The position numbers and the translations under genes are program-made. From Foliimonas ilicis (GTDB taxonomy: Bacteria; Pseudomonadota; Alphaproteobacteria; Rhizobiales; Rhizobiaceae): a stretch of DNA of 64,000 bases. Position 1 is the first letter of the stretch, and each line of letters begins with the position of its first letter. Below the pieces are notes generated by a model. It worked only from the letters and a program-made list of their open reading frames with translations. It was not told the origin of the DNA and did not search any database. Shown here piece by piece: positions 1 to 9,433 of the stretch. The stretch lies in assembly GCF_039939195.1 (NCBI RefSeq), contig NZ_JBDUUH010000001.1, positions 682,001 to 746,000 on the forward strand, read 5' to 3'.

Positions 1-994
1 CGATTATTGGCCGGGTTTCGTCGATGCGCTTTCGACGCTTCTTCTGGCCATCATGTTTCTTCTGTCGGTCTTCGTGCTGGCGCAGTTTCTGCTCAGCCGT
101 GAAATCAGCGGCAAGGATGAAGTGCTCAGCCGCCTGAACTCGCAGATCAACGAGCTGACGCAGTTGCTGGCGCTGGAGCGCTCGAACACGCAGGACACCG
201 AGGATACGATTGCGAACCTTCGCGCTTCGCTTTCCGCCGTCGAGAGCGACAAGACCCGGCTGGAGCAATTGCTGTCGCAAGGGGCGGGTGCTGGCGCGCA
301 GGCCGATGCGCGCATCGGCACGCTGAGCGGCGAACTCGACAATGAGCGTCAGGTCAGCCAGCGCGCGCTGTCGCAGGTCGAAATCCTCAACCAGCAGATC
401 GCAGCGCTTCGCCGTCAGATCGGCGCGCTCGAAGAGGCGCTCGATGCCTCGGAATCGCGCGACCGCGAATCCAACACCAAGATCGCCGATCTCGGGCGTC
501 GCCTGAATGTGGCGCTGGCGCAGCGCGTGCAGGAGCTGAACCGCTATCGTTCGGATTTCTTCGGACGTTTGCGTGAAATTCTCTCGGATCGCGAAAACAT
601 ACGCATCGTCGGCGACCGCTTCGTGTTCCAGTCGGAAGTCCTGTTCCCGGTCGGCTCCGAGGTCATCAATGATGCGGGGCGGGTCGAGATGAAGAAGCTG
701 GCCGATGCGATCATCGAGCTCCAGAAGGAGATTCCGCCGGAAATCAACTGGGTGCTGCGCGTCGATGGCCACACCGATGATACGCCGCTTTCCGGTTCGG
801 GCCGCTACCGTGACAATTGGGAATTGTCGTCGGCGCGTTCGACATCGGTGGTCAAATATCTGATCGAAAACGGGGTTCCGGCAAACCGTCTGGTGGCGGC
901 TGGCTTCGGCGAATATCAGCCGCTCGACCCGTCGAATACTCCTGAAGCGCGCAACAGAAACCGTCGTATCGAACTCAAGCTGACCGAGCGCTGA
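1..994 (+). CDS. MotB/OmpA-type peptidoglycan-binding envelope protein, 5' truncated
   Basis: The reading frame is open from base 2, so the start codon lies left of the window. The visible part begins with a hydrophobic membrane anchor (about residues 9-27), followed by a long coiled-coil region rich in Leu, Gln and Glu (about residues 30-170). A C-terminal OmpA-like domain follows, with the peptidoglycan-binding pattern GHTDDTPL...NWELSSARS and a final NRRIEL. This is the layout of MotB/TolR-associated proteins that anchor to the inner membrane and grip peptidoglycan in the periplasm. In related genomes a MotA/TolQ/ExbB-like partner often lies just upstream; that lies outside this window. 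The stop codon directly abuts the stop of the convergent DUF1304 gene. Confidence 0.85.
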   Translation, partial: DYWPGFVDALSTLLLAIMFLLSVFVLAQFLLSREISGKDEVLSRLNSQINELTQLLALERSNTQDTEDTIANLRASLSAVESDKTRLEQLLSQGAGAGAQADARIGTLSGELDNERQVSQRALSQVEILNQQIAALRRQIGALEEALDASESRDRESNTKIADLGRRLNVALAQRVQELNRYRSDFFGRLREILSDRENIRIVGDRFVFQSEVLFPVGSEVINDAGRVEMKKLADAIIELQKEIPPEINWVLRVDGHTDDTPLSGSGRYRDNWELSSARSTSVVKYLIENGVPANRLVAAGFGEYQPLDPSNTPEARNRNRRIELKLTER

Positions 995-1342
995 TTACAG
1001 GCCTGCCAGCAAAGCGGCGAGTGCCAGCGCTGCGGGCAGCGCCTGAACGAACAGGATCTTGCGCCCGACAGTCACCGCGCCATAAAGCCCGGCAATGATC
1101 ACGCAGATCAGAAAAAACATCTTGAAGTCGTTGGCGGCCTGCAACAGACCCCAGATGAGTCCGGCAGCCAGAAACCCGTTATAAAGCCCCTGATTGGCTG
1201 CCAGCGTTTTCGTCTGCGCGGCGAATTCCGGCGTCAGTTTGAACGTGCGCAGACCCGCTGGCTTGTCCCAAAGCACCATTTCCAGAACGACGATGTAGAC
1301 ATGAATGGCGGCGACAATGCCGATCAGTGTGTTGGAAATCAC
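995..1342 (-). CDS. DUF1304 family small membrane protein
   Basis: A 115-residue protein with four predicted membrane helices (near residues 1-20, 50-68, 73-88 and 98-115). The N-terminal pattern IVAAIHVYIVVLEMVLW followed by NQGLYNGFLA is typical of DUF1304. Members are small integral membrane proteins of unknown function. It is convergent with the OmpA-like gene and their stop codons are adjacent with no spacer, so any shared terminator must lie inside coding sequence. No function can be assigned beyond membrane location. Confidence 0.8.
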   Translation of the reverse strand: MISNTLIGIVAAIHVYIVVLEMVLWDKPAGLRTFKLTPEFAAQTKTLAANQGLYNGFLAAGLIWGLLQAANDFKMFFLICVIIAGLYGAVTVGRKILFVQALPAALALAALLAGL

Positions 1343-1649
1343 GGCGCGCCCCTCAAAGCATGTTCAGCTTTCAGAACGATCGACTGAGGCGGTTTATTTT
1401 TCAAGGACGATTTCAAATGCCTTTGAAAATTCAGCCTTATTTCGGGCGAAGCCACAGGATTTGGGCGAGATCGGCCCTGCAAAAATTATCTTTTCGTAAT
1501 TTGTGAGGCGTGGCGGAGAGGCATAGTCTCACACTCACAGGCTGGGAATTGCCGGCGGTGCGGGATGCATCGCGACGCGACAAAACCGGACGGCCTGATG
1601 CCGGGAGCAGGACGCATTATGTCCGTTCCCATTCTCGGAGATGCAGGTC
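1343..1649. other. Intergenic stretch, no gene seen
   Basis: About 300 bases between the DUF1304 gene (leftward) and the exported protein (rightward). Both promoters must lie here. The section near 1390-1500 is more AT-rich than its surroundings. No RNA gene, repeat or convincing palindrome was recognised. Confidence 0.5.
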
Positions 1650-2093
1650 ATGCACTCTTTCCTCGTCAAGACGGCTCTTGCCGCAGCACTCCTCTCGACC
1701 TCCCTCGGCGTGTCCTTCGCTGCCCCGCCCGACAACACCACATCGTTGCATCTCGGCGCGACTGTCGACCAGATACCGCCACCGGACAATTTGGCGACAA
1801 ACTCGACCATGCCTCACCATATGAGCCAAGCGGGCACGATGCGACCGCGGCTTCAGCGGATCACCAATGAGATTGGTCGCGCCGATCATCGTATCGCCGT
1901 CGACCGTTCGCACGGTTATCTGAGCAGGGTTGAGGCGCAAAAGGTTCGACAAGAAGCAAGGATGATCGAACACAATGCGCGCGTTGCCGCAAACCATCAC
2001 AGCGGACGTATTCCCAACACCAATTTCGTGAGATTGCAGGAGCGCGTTCAGGATCTGAACCACAATATTCACCGCTATGCGACCAACGCATGA
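1650..2093 (+). CDS. Small exported protein of unknown function
   Basis: About 147 residues. ATG at 1650 is preferred over the in-frame ATG at 1641 because a GGAG lies at 1637-1640, nine bases upstream of 1650 but touching 1641. The N-terminus is a classical signal peptide (basic start, hydrophobic core, cleavage near SFAAP around residue 24). The mature part is rich in His, Asn and Arg, with a probable helical stretch (GYLSRVEAQKVRQEARMIEHN) and no enzyme motif. It is probably periplasmic. A strong terminator follows, suggesting a single-gene transcript. I do not recognise a family. Confidence 0.65.
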   Translation: MHSFLVKTALAAALLSTSLGVSFAAPPDNTTSLHLGATVDQIPPPDNLATNSTMPHHMSQAGTMRPRLQRITNEIGRADHRIAVDRSHGYLSRVEAQKVRQEARMIEHNARVAANHHSGRIPNTNFVRLQERVQDLNHNIHRYATNA

Positions 2094-2125
2094 TCGGCTG
2101 ACAACAGGACACAAATGAGAGATTT

Positions 2126-2154
2126 GCCGCTCCGCTTCTGCGGGGCGGCTTTTT
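2126..2154 (+). terminator. Rho-independent terminator after the small exported protein gene
   Basis: A 10-bp GC-rich stem (2126-2135 with 2140-2149, one G-T wobble), loop TTCT, then five T residues. Confidence 0.85.
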
Positions 2155-2272
2155 GTATGGGCGGGTCTGGAATGCCCGGATGAGACGCGTGAAGCCATCA
2201 GCATCTCAACTTAAAGCTTGATCCTTCCGTGACTGGCGAACATTCTCGCAGCAAGTGCAGGGAGGGCATCTG

Positions 2273-3928
<1,656 letters not shown>

Positions 3929-3931
3929 GCG

Positions 3932-4336
3932 TCAGCCTGCCTTGAACGGATTTGCGATGCGCAATTTGTCTTCGATTACCAACCCGTCATGCATGTCTTC
4001 AGACCAAAGTATTTCACAGTTTCCGCGAAGTCCGGCGGCCAGCATGAGGGAATCAAAATAGGACAGGCGATATTTTTCCGCGATAGATAACGCATCCATT
4101 TGCGTGTCTGCATCCAGCGGCAATATGGATGGGCATACGGTTCGTATCGCCGCAATTGCGGTTCGCACCTCTTCCCACGAAAAATTGAGCTTGCGGTGCG
4201 CCACATTGGCGAATTCGTTCAAGCCCTGGATGCTGACGACACAGCCGGACGCCAAGAGGCTTTCTGCGACTGCATTTCGCGGATCGGTGCTGAATGCGTA
4301 GATCAGGATATTTGTATCGAGAAGTGCAGCGCTCAT
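3932..4336 (-). CDS. vapC: PIN-domain toxin ribonuclease, VapC type
   Basis: About 134 residues from ATG 4336, which overlaps the antitoxin stop as ATGA and so indicates translational coupling. The PIN-domain acidic residues are visible: the N-terminal LLDTNILIYAF, a middle Glu in GLNEFANVAHRK, and a C-terminal YFDSLMLAAGL followed by WSEDM. PIN toxins are Mg-dependent RNases that usually cut tRNA or rRNA; the target here is unknown. The neighbouring AbrB-like antitoxin and palindromic operator support a complete type II toxin-antitoxin module. Confidence 0.88.
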   Translation of the reverse strand: MSAALLDTNILIYAFSTDPRNAVAESLLASGCVVSIQGLNEFANVAHRKLNFSWEEVRTAIAAIRTVCPSILPLDADTQMDALSIAEKYRLSYFDSLMLAAGLRGNCEILWSEDMHDGLVIEDKLRIANPFKAG

Positions 4337-4563
4337 CGCGCGTTGGCGTCGTCGCGGCTGAAGCTCCAACCGGCAGGCAAAGGCTTGCGCAATGCTCTCA
4401 GGCGTTCCAGTGCTTTTTCGCGGCTGCGGTCACGCTCGACGTCGAATGCGCGTTCGCCTGCAATGCGGACGTCTATCTCATCGCCCGCTTTAAGCTCCAG
4501 CGCCTCGACAATGGTTGAAGGCAACCGGATTGCGAGGCTGTTACCCCATTTCGCGACCTGCAT
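4333..4563 (-). CDS. vapB: AbrB/MazE-fold antitoxin of the VapBC pair
   Basis: A 76-residue protein starting QVAKWGNSLAIRLP, the signature of SpoVT/AbrB swapped-hairpin DNA-binding antitoxins. LKAGDEIDVRI follows. The charged C-terminal half (REKALERLRALRKPLP) is the likely toxin-wrapping segment. The stop codon overlaps the toxin start. The start codon lies 16 bases from a perfect inverted repeat, the probable autoregulatory operator. Confidence 0.88.
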   Translation of the reverse strand: MQVAKWGNSLAIRLPSTIVEALELKAGDEIDVRIAGERAFDVERDRSREKALERLRALRKPLPAGWSFSRDDANAR

Positions 4564-4578
4564 AGCTCATCTCCGTAA

Positions 4579-4599
4579 ATATACATTCTAAATGTATAT
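4579..4599. promoter_or_regulatory. vapBC operator palindrome
   Basis: Perfect inverted repeat: ATATACATT at 4579-4587 and AATGTATAT at 4591-4599, separated by CTA. It lies immediately upstream of the antitoxin start codon and is the expected binding site of a VapB dimer. Similar short AT-rich palindromes are known operators for AbrB-type antitoxins. Confidence 0.8.
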
Positions 4600-4624
4600 C
4601 TTTCGGCCCGGAAAGCAAGAAGTG

Positions 4625-6427
4625 CTACTCTGCTGCCTGAAACGCGGTTGCGCCGTGCTCGAACTGGAGGCGGGCGAGGTTGGCGTAGATGCCGCCGCTG
4701 GCGACGAGGCTGCGATGCGTGCCTTCTTCGACGATGCGGCCTTCATCCATCACCAGAATGCGGTCAGCCTTGAGCACGGTCGCAAGACGGTGCGCGATGA
4801 TAAGCGTGGTACGGCCTTCCATCAGCCCTTCGAGCGCGGTTTGCACCAGCGTCTCGCTTTCGGCGTCCAGCGCTGATGTCGCTTCGTCCAGCAAGAGGAT
4901 AGGTGCATCGCGCAGGATTGCGCGGGCAATCGCCACGCGCTGGCGCTGACCGCCTGAGAGCGTCACGCCGCGTTCGCCGACGTCAGTCTCATAACCTTCC
5001 GGAAGCCGGGCAATGAACTCGTCCGCGTGGGCGGCTTCGGCTGCGGCCTTGATCTCGGCCTTGGTGGCCTCCGGCTTGCCGAAGGCTATGTTTTCGGCTG
5101 CGGTCGCGGCAAAGATCGTCACATCCTGCGGGACGATTGCGATGCGCTCGCGAACACGGTGGGGGTCGGCGTCGCGAATATCGACGCCGTCGATAAGCAC
5201 CGAGCCCTGCAGAGGATCGTAATAACGCAAAAGCAGCGAAAAGACCGTGGTTTTGCCCGCACCCGATGGCCCGACGATGGCGATCGTCTCACCCGGTTTG
5301 ATCGAGAAAGAGAGGTCGTTGAGCGACGGTCTGTCCGGTCTTGCTGGGTAGGAGAAGGAAACGTCGCGAAACTCTATCGCGCCCTTTGCGGTCGCGGGCA
5401 GCGGTTTCGGGTTGGCGGGCGCGGCAATCAGCGGAACTTCGGCGAGGATTTCGGTGATGCGCTCTGCGGCACCCGAAGCCTGGCTGAGTTCGCCCCAGAC
5501 TTCCGACAGGGCGCCAAGCGCGCCTGCGGCAAACACCGAATAGAGCAGGAACTGGCCGAGCGTTCCCGGCGACATCGTTCCTTGCAGCACATCGCGCGAG
5601 CCGAACCAGAGCACGGCGACGACGGACGAGAAAATCGTGAATATCGCGAAAAAAGTCAGGATGGAGCGTGCGAAAACCGATGATTTTGCTGCGATAAACG
5701 CTGTTTCGACCGCATTCGCGAAGGTTTTCGTGACAAAATTCTCGTTCGTGAAGGCCTGCAGCGTGCGGATTGCGCCGATCTGCTCGCTGGCATAGGCGGT
5801 GGCATTTGCCAGCGTATCCTGTGCCTGTCGCGACTTGCGGCGCACCGAACGTCCGAATGCCACCAGCGGCAGGACGATAATCGGGATGGCGGCCAGAACC
5901 AGCGAGGAGAGCTTCGGGCTGGTCACGACCATCATGGTAACTGCGCCGAGGCCGAGAATGATGTTGCGAAGCGCGACCGAGGCTGTTGCGCCGACCGCGG
6001 ATTTTATCTGTGTGGTATCTGCGGTCAGCCGCGAGATGATTTCGCCGGTCTGCGCCGTGTCGAAGAATTGCGCGGAAAGTCTTGTGACATGGGCGAAGAG
6101 GTCGCGGCGAATGTCGGAAACCACGCGTTCGCCAAGCGTGATGACGAAATAATAGCGTCCGGCGGAGGCCAGCGCGAGCAGGCCAGCGATGACGACCAAC
6201 ATGCCGAAATATTGCGCGATAAAGGTAGAATCGGCGCTCGAAAAGCCATGGTCGATCATCCGGCGCACGGCGATCGGCAGCGTCAGGGTCATCATTGCGG
6301 CGAGGATAAGCGACGCAATCGCGCCTGCGACCAGCCCGCGATAGCGGCCAAGATAAGGGGCCAAACGCCGCAGCGGTTTGAGCGAACGCCTGCGTTCGTC
6401 CTCCTCTCGCCTGCTTTTATCAGCCAT
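4625..6427 (-). CDS. ABC exporter half-transporter, fused membrane and ATPase domains
   Basis: A 600-residue protein. Residues about 30-310 form the six-helix exporter membrane domain. The C-terminal nucleotide-binding domain has Walker A GPSGAGKTT, signature LSGGQRQR, Walker B ILLLDEATSALD and switch IIAHRLAT. This is the ABC-B architecture (MsbA/LmrA-like), functioning as a homodimer that exports lipids or hydrophobic compounds. The cytoplasmic N-terminus is highly charged (KSRREEDERRR). Substrate is not deducible. It runs towards vapBC with about 60 bases between them. Confidence 0.9.
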   Translation of the reverse strand: MADKSRREEDERRRSLKPLRRLAPYLGRYRGLVAGAIASLILAAMMTLTLPIAVRRMIDHGFSSADSTFIAQYFGMLVVIAGLLALASAGRYYFVITLGERVVSDIRRDLFAHVTRLSAQFFDTAQTGEIISRLTADTTQIKSAVGATASVALRNIILGLGAVTMMVVTSPKLSSLVLAAIPIIVLPLVAFGRSVRRKSRQAQDTLANATAYASEQIGAIRTLQAFTNENFVTKTFANAVETAFIAAKSSVFARSILTFFAIFTIFSSVVAVLWFGSRDVLQGTMSPGTLGQFLLYSVFAAGALGALSEVWGELSQASGAAERITEILAEVPLIAAPANPKPLPATAKGAIEFRDVSFSYPARPDRPSLNDLSFSIKPGETIAIVGPSGAGKTTVFSLLLRYYDPLQGSVLIDGVDIRDADPHRVRERIAIVPQDVTIFAATAAENIAFGKPEATKAEIKAAAEAAHADEFIARLPEGYETDVGERGVTLSGGQRQRVAIARAILRDAPILLLDEATSALDAESETLVQTALEGLMEGRTTLIIAHRLATVLKADRILVMDEGRIVEEGTHRSLVASGGIYANLARLQFEHGATAFQAAE

Positions 6428-6624
6428 TTTGCGCTTTTCCTTGCTTCGAGCGCCTTTGAACGGCGCGCGCGGCCTTGTGATTCAATTTCGGCTGATGTAT
6501 AGGCTCGCCGACCGTTTTAGAAGCCGTGGCTTTTCAATAGCTGCGGCTTCGAGTTTTCAAAGGGGGCGCATCGACGCAGGGCCTATGGCCAGCGAGAAGC
6601 GCCACGAGAACCAGGAACACCGCC

Positions 6625-6846
6625 ATGAAGACCGATATCCATCCAGATTACCACACGATCAAGGTCGTCATGACCGACGGCAGCGAATACACTACCCGTT
6701 CGACCTGGGGCAAGGAAGGCGATACGATGAACCTCGATATCGACCCGCGCACCCATCCGGCATGGACCGGCGGCCAGCAGACCCTGCTCGACCGCGGTGG
6801 CCGTCTGTCCAAGTTCAAGAAGCGCTACGAAGGCCTCGGCATCTAA
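6625..6846 (+). CDS. rpmE: 50S ribosomal protein L31, zinc-independent form
   Basis: A 73-residue protein beginning MKTDIHPDYHTIKVVMTDG, characteristic of bacterial L31. It lacks the four-cysteine zinc site, so it is the C-minus form. AGGAA at 6612-6616 lies eight bases upstream of the ATG. A strong terminator follows at 6871. It is monocistronic and divergent from the ABC exporter gene. Confidence 0.97.
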   Translation: MKTDIHPDYHTIKVVMTDGSEYTTRSTWGKEGDTMNLDIDPRTHPAWTGGQQTLLDRGGRLSKFKKRYEGLGI

Positions 6847-6870
6847 GCCGATCTTTCATGGAATTCGAAA

Positions 6871-6896
6871 AACCCGCCCTTGTGGCGGGTTTTTTT
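6871..6896 (+). terminator. Rho-independent terminator of rpmE
   Basis: An 8-bp stem AACCCGCC/GGCGGGTT with loop CTTGT and a T tract to 6896. An A tract on the left side could let it act on the converging tetR-family gene too; that gene's stop codon lies in the T tract. Confidence 0.9.
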
Positions 6897-7524
6897 ATTC
6901 TGCTTCCAGCTCGCGCAGCGCCATGCGCGTGTAGGTCTCGACCAGCCGGTCGCCCTCGTCTCGCGGAACGGATACGGCAAGGCGCATCGTCGCTTCGCCT
7001 AGCTGCATGACCAGAAAGGCCTTGGCGCCGAGTACCGCGCTGTCGGCGGAAGGCCGCAGCCGCTGCAAGACACTCGCCAGCAATTCGCCGTTGATCCTGC
7101 TTTGCGCGAGTTCGACGGCGCGTAAATTCCTGTCGGCCTGCATGCCCGACCAGACATCGCGCATCACCGGTTCGCTCAAAAACATGCCGTAGTAGATTTT
7201 TATGAGTTCAGCGAAGGCTTCGTGGAAATCTTCCAGAGTCGTCACGTTTTCCAGCCCCTCCGCAATGCAGGTGCGGCTCTCGGCGTGAATGCGCTCGGCA
7301 AGTGCCGTGACGATCGCGCCCTTGTCCGGGAAATATTGATAGAGCGAGCCGATCGAAATGCCGGCCTTCTGTGCCACGTCGCTCATGCGCAGCGCGTCGC
7401 TGCCCTGCTCGCCGATCAGTTCCGTCGAAACCGCCAATATGCGCTCCACACGCTCGCGGCTGCGCTTCTGCGTCGGCTCGCGGCGCGCTGTGGTTGGAAC
7501 TTCATAATCCGCGCTCTGTTCCAT
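6895..7524 (-). CDS. TetR family transcriptional repressor
   Basis: A 209-residue protein. The N-terminal helix-turn-helix is clear: RSRERVERILAVSTELIGE, then MSDVAQKAGISIGSLYQYFPDK. The remainder is the all-helical ligand-binding domain. It is divergently transcribed from an NmrA-family reductase and a DUF1772 membrane protein, with two inverted repeats in the 90-bp gap. This is the usual layout for a local repressor of the neighbouring operon. The inducer is unknown. Confidence 0.9.
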   Translation of the reverse strand: MEQSADYEVPTTARREPTQKRSRERVERILAVSTELIGEQGSDALRMSDVAQKAGISIGSLYQYFPDKGAIVTALAERIHAESRTCIAEGLENVTTLEDFHEAFAELIKIYYGMFLSEPVMRDVWSGMQADRNLRAVELAQSRINGELLASVLQRLRPSADSAVLGAKAFLVMQLGEATMRLAVSVPRDEGDRLVETYTRMALRELEAE

Positions 7525-7572
7525 GCAGTTTCGAATCCTTTGGTCTCTTGACTCCTAAAATACGAGGGTTTA

Positions 7573-7601
7573 TCACATTTGCAAACGTGAGGATTGCTCA
7601 C
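7573..7601. promoter_or_regulatory. Probable TetR operator region, two overlapping inverted repeats
   Basis: TCACATTTGCAAACGTGA at 7573-7590 is palindromic except for one base pair. A second repeat, GTGAG (7587-7591) and CTCAC (7597-7601), overlaps its right end. Both lie between the divergent repressor and reductase genes. Confidence 0.65.
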
Positions 7602-7616
7602 ATTATGGAGGAAGTG

Positions 7617-8477
7617 ATGAAAACTCAGAATTTCAGCAGTCCTGTTCTGGTTATCGGCGGCACGGGTAAGGTTGGCCGGCGTATTGCAGAGCAATTGAAA
7701 GCGCGCGGTATCGCCGTCAAAATCGGCGCGCGGTCGGCCACGCCGTCCTTCGATTGGGAGAACCGAAATACGTGGAGCGCGGCACTCGACGGCGTGACCG
7801 CTGCCTATATCAGCTACTATCCCGATCTGGCCGTTCCCGGCGCCGCGGAGCAGATTGCGGCGTTTGCGGAATTGGCGGTGAAGAAGGGCGTGCGCCGCCT
7901 GGTTCTTCTTTCCGGGCGCGGCGAGGAGGGCGCCGAGCGCGCCGAGGAGGCACTCAAACATTCCGGTGCGGATTGGACGATCGTGAGGGCCGCTTGGTTT
8001 TTCCAGAATTTCTCCGAGAATTTTCTGATCGAGCCGGTTCTGGCAGGCGAGGTAGCCTTGCCGGTTGGGCAGATTCTGGAGCCTTTCATTGATGCGGATG
8101 ACGTTGCAGCCGTCGCGGTTGCGGCGCTGACCGAGGACGGGCATGTCGGTCAGCTTTACGAGGTGACCGGACCGCGTCTGATGCGATTTGCCGATGCTAT
8201 CGCGGAAATTTCAAGCGCGGCTGGCCGCGAGATCGCTTTTCACGAAATATCGATTGGCGATTTCGAGGCCGCGCTTCGCACTGACGGTCTTGATGACGGA
8301 CTCATCGCGTTGCTGAAAGAGCTGTTCGAAGTGCTTCTCGATGGCCGAAACGCGCATCTGACGAATGGTGTGGAGCGCGCTCTTGGCCGTCCGCCGCGAG
8401 ACTTCGCCGATTATGCACGAGAAACGGCCGCAAGCGGCGTATGGTACGCTGATCCGGCTTTGAGCAAGCAAGGATAG
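7617..8477 (+). CDS. NmrA-like NAD(P)-binding reductase (SDR fold)
   Basis: About 286 residues. ATG 7617 follows GGAGG at 7607-7611 by five bases; the open frame extends far upstream but that part is antisense to the regulator. The N-terminus has the dinucleotide pattern VLVIGGTGKVGRRIAEQL. The rest resembles NmrA/HSCARG and NAD(P)H-dependent azoreductase-like proteins of the atypical SDR class, which lack the YxxxK active site and may act as redox sensors or quinone/nitro reductases. It is probably co-transcribed with the DUF1772 gene five bases downstream and repressed by the divergent TetR protein. Confidence 0.85.
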   Translation: MKTQNFSSPVLVIGGTGKVGRRIAEQLKARGIAVKIGARSATPSFDWENRNTWSAALDGVTAAYISYYPDLAVPGAAEQIAAFAELAVKKGVRRLVLLSGRGEEGAERAEEALKHSGADWTIVRAAWFFQNFSENFLIEPVLAGEVALPVGQILEPFIDADDVAAVAVAALTEDGHVGQLYEVTGPRLMRFADAIAEISSAAGREIAFHEISIGDFEAALRTDGLDDGLIALLKELFEVLLDGRNAHLTNGVERALGRPPRDFADYARETAASGVWYADPALSKQG

Positions 8478-8482
8478 AAACC

Positions 8483-8962
8483 ATGCCAGCCATGATCCTT
8501 ACGTCCCTGGTCTTCGCCGCCGCGTTGGGCAGCGGCCTTCTGGCCGGGCTGTTCTTCATATTCTCGAATACGATCATGTCGGCCCTCGCCAGGCTCCCGG
8601 CAGCGCAAGGCATGGCCGCCATGCAATCGATCAATGTAACGATCCTGAACCCGCTTTTCCTCGCGGTATTCATGGGCACGTCGCTGCTGTGCCTCGTGCT
8701 GGTTGCGGCAGTGCTGCTGGGCTGGGCGGGGCCGAATTGGGGTTTTGTGGCGGCCGGTGGGTTGCTGCTGCTTGTCGGCATGTTCGGGGTCACGATGTTC
8801 TTCAACGTACCGATGAACGAGGCACTGGTCGCCGCGACGGCAGACAGCGCCGGTACGACGCTCTGGGCGGATTATCTGAGCAGATGGACAATGTGGAACC
8901 ATGTGCGCACGATTGCGTCTCTGGGGGCGCTGGCTGCGTTTATGGCGGCGCTGATGCGGTGA
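8483..8962 (+). CDS. DUF1772 (anthrone oxygenase-like) membrane protein
   Basis: A 159-residue protein with four predicted membrane helices (near 5-30, 55-80, 85-105 and 138-158). The NVPMNEAL motif before the last helix and the W-M-W-NHVRT segment are typical of DUF1772. The gene starts five bases after the NmrA-like gene, so they form one operon. The family is linked to oxidation or export of aromatic compounds in other organisms, but no activity can be read from sequence. Confidence 0.8.
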   Translation: MPAMILTSLVFAAALGSGLLAGLFFIFSNTIMSALARLPAAQGMAAMQSINVTILNPLFLAVFMGTSLLCLVLVAAVLLGWAGPNWGFVAAGGLLLLVGMFGVTMFFNVPMNEALVAATADSAGTTLWADYLSRWTMWNHVRTIASLGALAAFMAALMR

Positions 8963-8975
8963 TGGGGGTGGGTTT

Positions 8976-9120
8976 GTGTGTCCTTCGAGGCTCGCTTTGC
9001 TCGCACCTCAGGATGAGGGAAATAGCGGATTTCAGAGACTAAACTTTTGAAGTTGTGCGTTCATCACCCCAACCTCCCTCATCCTGAGGTGCGAGCAAAG
9101 CGAGCCTCGAAGGACGCACC
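8976..9120. repeat. Palindromic repeat element R1, full copy 1
   Basis: About 145 bp. Outer arms of about 45 bp are inverted copies: left 8976-9020 (includes TCCTTCGAGGCTCGCTTTGC), right 9076-9120. The central 55 bp resembles the centre of the copy at 19130-19276 (shared segments around TTTCAG, TAAACTT and CTGA/TTGA), so this is a mobile or amplified unit rather than two chance hairpins. It lies between DUF1772 and selW. Confidence 0.85.
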
Positions 9121-9130
9121 TGAATGTGCG

Positions 9131-9433
9131 TCAATCCTCGGAAGTCTTGCGATCCGAATGCCCAAGGTCACGACTTGGATCAATGACATCGCGCACGCGC
9201 TGTTTCAGGATTTTTGCCTCGGGGAAGCCGCCATCGCGTTTGCGTTCCCAGATCAGCACATCGTCGCAGCTTATCTCAAAGATGCCGCCAGTGCCGGGCA
9301 CCAGCGCTACCTCGCCCAGTTCCGTCCCGAAGGTGGAAAGCAGTTCCTGCGCCATCCAGCCTGCCCGCAACAGCCACATGCATTGGGTGCAATAGGTTAT
9401 CTTGATGCGGGGCAGGGCGGATTTCTGGCTCAT
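9131..9433 (-). CDS. SelT/SelW/SelH family thioredoxin-fold protein, Cys form
   Basis: A 100-residue protein. The redox motif CTQC (residues 15-18) sits after a first beta strand, with WLLRAGWMAQELLSTF as the following helix and a late VLIWERKRDGGFPE segment. These are hallmarks of Rdx/SelW proteins; here both active-site residues are Cys, not selenocysteine. Its ATG overlaps the stop of yebC, so translation is coupled. Family members are thought to have redox roles with an unknown partner. Confidence 0.85.
   Translation of the reverse strand: MSQKSALPRIKITYCTQCMWLLRAGWMAQELLSTFGTELGEVALVPGTGGIFEISCDDVLIWERKRDGGFPEAKILKQRVRDVIDPSRDLGHSDRKTSED

Noticed and set aside
7371..7616. N-terminal extension of the NmrA-like protein
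   Set aside because: It overlaps the divergent TetR gene in antisense; GGAGG before ATG 7617 decides the start.
8976..9120. R1 as a CRISPR-like repeat
   Set aside because: Only one inverted pair per locus, no regular spacers and no cas genes.
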